A stretch of 64,000 nt of DNA, from the NCBI GenBank assembly GCA_021904315.1, contig CM038922.1:10267347-10331346 (forward strand), in the 5' to 3' direction. This stretch comes from Sphagnum magellanicum (Eukaryota; Streptophyta; Sphagnopsida; Sphagnales; Sphagnaceae). The notes under the pieces were generated by a model. The model saw only the letters and a list, made by a program, of their open reading frames with translations. It did no database searches and was not told the DNA's origin. The number at the start of each line of letters is the position of its first letter. Within the stretch, counting starts at the first letter, position 1. This document shows, piece after piece, positions 61,640-64,000 of the stretch. The translations under genes and the position numbers were made by a program.

Positions 61640-62230
61640 TTGTCTATGCAATTGATGGCACATGTCCATGTGGGTCTTTTTCATTGTCACCTTCTAGAAG
61701 ATCTTTTCACCTCTTCCTAATCATCGTCTTTTGTTGTTGATCATCACCTCCTCCTGGTTGTCTTCTTTTGTTGGTGATTTTTGCCATTTTTTGATCAACT
61801 TTTTCTATTGGTGATCACCATCTCCTTCTAATTGTCATCTTTTGTTGTTGATTATGGCCTCTTCTTAATTTTCCTTTTTTATTGGTGATCGTCACATCTT
61901 TCAAATTGTCTTTTTCTATCGGTGATTGTCACGTCCCCCAAATTATCCTATTCTATTGGTGATGGCCACCTCTTCCCAATCTTCATATTTTATTATTGAG
62001 CATTGCTTCTTCTTGATTGTTTTCTTTTGTTGGTGGTTATTGCTTCCTCCATATTATCCTTTTCTATTGATGATCATCGCCTCCTTTTGATTGTCAACTT
62101 ATGTTGTTGATCAACACCTCTTCTAATCATTACCTCCTCCTCCTGATCATCTTCGTGTTGTTGATTCTCCTTTTATGTTATTGATCATCATCTTGTTCTT
62201 CTTATATCATTGTCCTACTTTTTTTTTATG
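61640..62230 (+). repeat. Pyrimidine-rich minisatellite, unit about 45 bp
   Basis: About 12 degenerate copies of a unit like TTGTC.TCTTTTGTTGTTGATCATCACCTCCTCC. In style it resembles the array at 23.57-23.97 kb (TTGTTG plus CTTC-rich) but it is not clearly the same family. Confidence 0.75.
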
Positions 62231-62234
62231 CGTA

Positions 62235-64000
62235 TTGTCTTGTTCTTGTCATACTCTTCTTCCTAATTTTGAAACCCCCCCACTTTCCCCCATCTTCACT
62301 CTCTCATGGATCAATGGTATGCTACAACCTTGTTGAATATAGCCCTTGGATTTTTGTTGAACCATTACCCTTGCCCTAATTATTTTCTAAACCTTTGATG
62401 TAAACCCAAGATTAACACCTCTAAACCCTAGAAGGTGGGCTATAAAACCTATAGCAAAATATATGAATTTTATCCCCCACCTTTTTTATTGTAGTTGCAA
62501 ACCAAGCATTGTTAACAAGAATTTTAATACATTCTTTTCTAGCTTAAGTTGAATTTTTCTTTCAACCACAATGTATAAATTAGCAATTCCTTTAGCCTTC
62601 TTTTATTCTTTCTCTTTCCACCTTTATTTCCTTGATTATTTTTATTGCCTTGTGAGTGTAGGCATGGTCAAGTAGACAAAAAATGTTCCTTGTCACAAGA
62701 AATTACAAGTAGACAATTTTTCTTTTGATGCATTGAAAGTACAAATATTATTTTATTCAATGATTAATATGAAGATAAACTTTCACTTTAATATTATAAA
62801 TTTGAAAGATTAACGGTTTCATGTAGTTTTAAGTAGATTTGTAGGAAGTTTAGGAAGTGTCTGATCTTACAAAATGGGTTGCAAGAAAATGAAATATTGA
62901 ACGTTTTCTACTTTCAAGTTATGAAAGCCTTAAAAATACTTGTGTATTATAAAATTATGCATGTTATAATCATAATACATAAAATTTTCAGTGTAAAAAT
63001 AAGTTTGGACACCAAATTGACCCCATCAAGTTCAAACCTACTTCTCACTTTATTTATGATACCAAAGTTTTTCAAATTTTGTATTCAACTTACCATAAAC
63101 TAAATGGAGGGCCATGATTTTTCATATTTCTACTTACACAAGTTTTTAATTTACTTTCATGTGTTTATTTCCAAAAAAATGTCATTTTAAAACTACATTT
63201 TGGGCATACTATTTCTTTCATCTATTTGACCATGCCTACACCTTCCTCGTTTAAGTTTTTTCATTGTAGGATTTCTAAACATTAAATTTGACTACATGTG
63301 ATAAATTATAGTCTAATAATGATTATTTTCCTTTTGTTTTCCTTGTAGGTAGATGCGATAACAAATTGGCTATAGAGAAAAGACATGAGTTGCATTGCCA
63401 AAATTATGAACTTCACAAATGCGATTGGGTCCATATAGATCAATTGGTAGGTTAGAAATAATTCCATAGGGGGGCGAACCCATCCTTGGGTGGTACCACT
63501 AGGAACCACCTTAAGGAATGGTTAAAGAACCAAAAATAGCCAAATCATTTTTATGGGCCCTTTTCATTAAATGTTTTCACAATTATAAATAATTATTTTT
63601 GCATGTTTATTAATCACATGTTTTAATATATGGATTGAAGTTTATTTGGGAATTTAAATAATTGAAAAAATAAATAAATTCATATTCCTAATAAAAATGA
63701 CCCTTTAAAAATCAACAACATCAACTTTGAAAATTCATAATTAAATCATATATAATCAATTAATTACTAAATAAAAACCTAAAAATAAATGATTTTCAAA
63801 TTACCTTAGGAAAAAATTCATTAAAAAATTCTTAAATCATGTTCCAAATTTGTTTTCCTAACCAAAAAGTTTAAGGAAAAAAACAAATGCTATGTTTCTA
63901 AAACTTTTTCTAAATGTAATGATTAGGAACATCAAAATACACAATATTTTTAATATTATTGAGATTTTAAAATCTATGGAACCTAATAAATGTATTCACA
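62235..64000. other. AT-rich spacer to window end
   Basis: No gene, array or transposon end that I can support. The short frames at 62879-63103 and 63306-63509 have no family signature. Confidence 0.5.

Noticed and set aside
1-64000. rRNA genes, organellar DNA, or known conserved microRNA precursors
   Set aside because: I scanned by eye for 5S/18S/26S landmarks, plastid genes and common miRNA sequences (such as miR156, 160, 166, 171, 319, 390) and saw none. A computed search would be more reliable.

Overview
This window is nuclear DNA of a land plant. The strongest marker is an intact LOB-domain (LBD) transcription factor at 56.0-56.7 kb, a family confined to streptophytes. Spliced GT-AG genes, a DUF538 protein, CACTA, PIF/Harbinger and hAT-like transposons and a Ty1/copia fossil fit this. 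The large AT-rich, repeat-filled spacers suggest a big genome. A seed-free plant (bryophyte, lycophyte or fern) is my guess, but the sequence alone does not settle it.

Layout. 0-25 kb is a gene-free block of nested transposons. Two CACTA-type elements have clean 3-bp target duplications (54-2387 with CAT; 2801-5843 with ATA). An old, broken Ty1/copia element (about 7.2-20.0 kb) is interrupted by two sister CACTA elements in opposite orientation (7352-9289 and 15215-17976), a probable third CACTA-like element (about 10.27-12.23 kb) and a 2.35-kb insert of unknown type (12.5-14.9 kb). A further CACTA-like element (20110-21812, target duplication TTT) follows. 21.8-25.2 kb holds minisatellites only.

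25.4-32.6 kb is a gene cluster on the + strand. It holds a three-exon DUF538 gene (175 aa), a three-exon gene of unknown family with one predicted membrane span (549 aa), and directly after it the exons of a PDI-like thioredoxin domain with an unusual CPHC active site. The last two are under 100 bp apart and could be one gene.

33-43 kb is AT-rich spacer with a probable trihelix-like relic, a MITE-like inverted-repeat pair and a PIF/Harbinger-like element (40781-42762, target duplication TTA).

43.7-45.8 kb is a three-exon + strand gene whose product (516 aa) has a presequence-like N-terminus and ends in a single RanBP2-type zinc finger. The finger is encoded across the last intron.

46-52 kb is spacer with a hAT-like MITE (49424-49784). 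52.6-56.0 kb is non-repetitive, less AT-rich and has no convincing gene. The intronless LBD gene follows on the - strand, then its GC-rich upstream region (to about 59 kb) and repeat-containing spacer to the window end.

The host genes do not form an evident pathway. They are ordinary plant genes separated by transposon-derived DNA.
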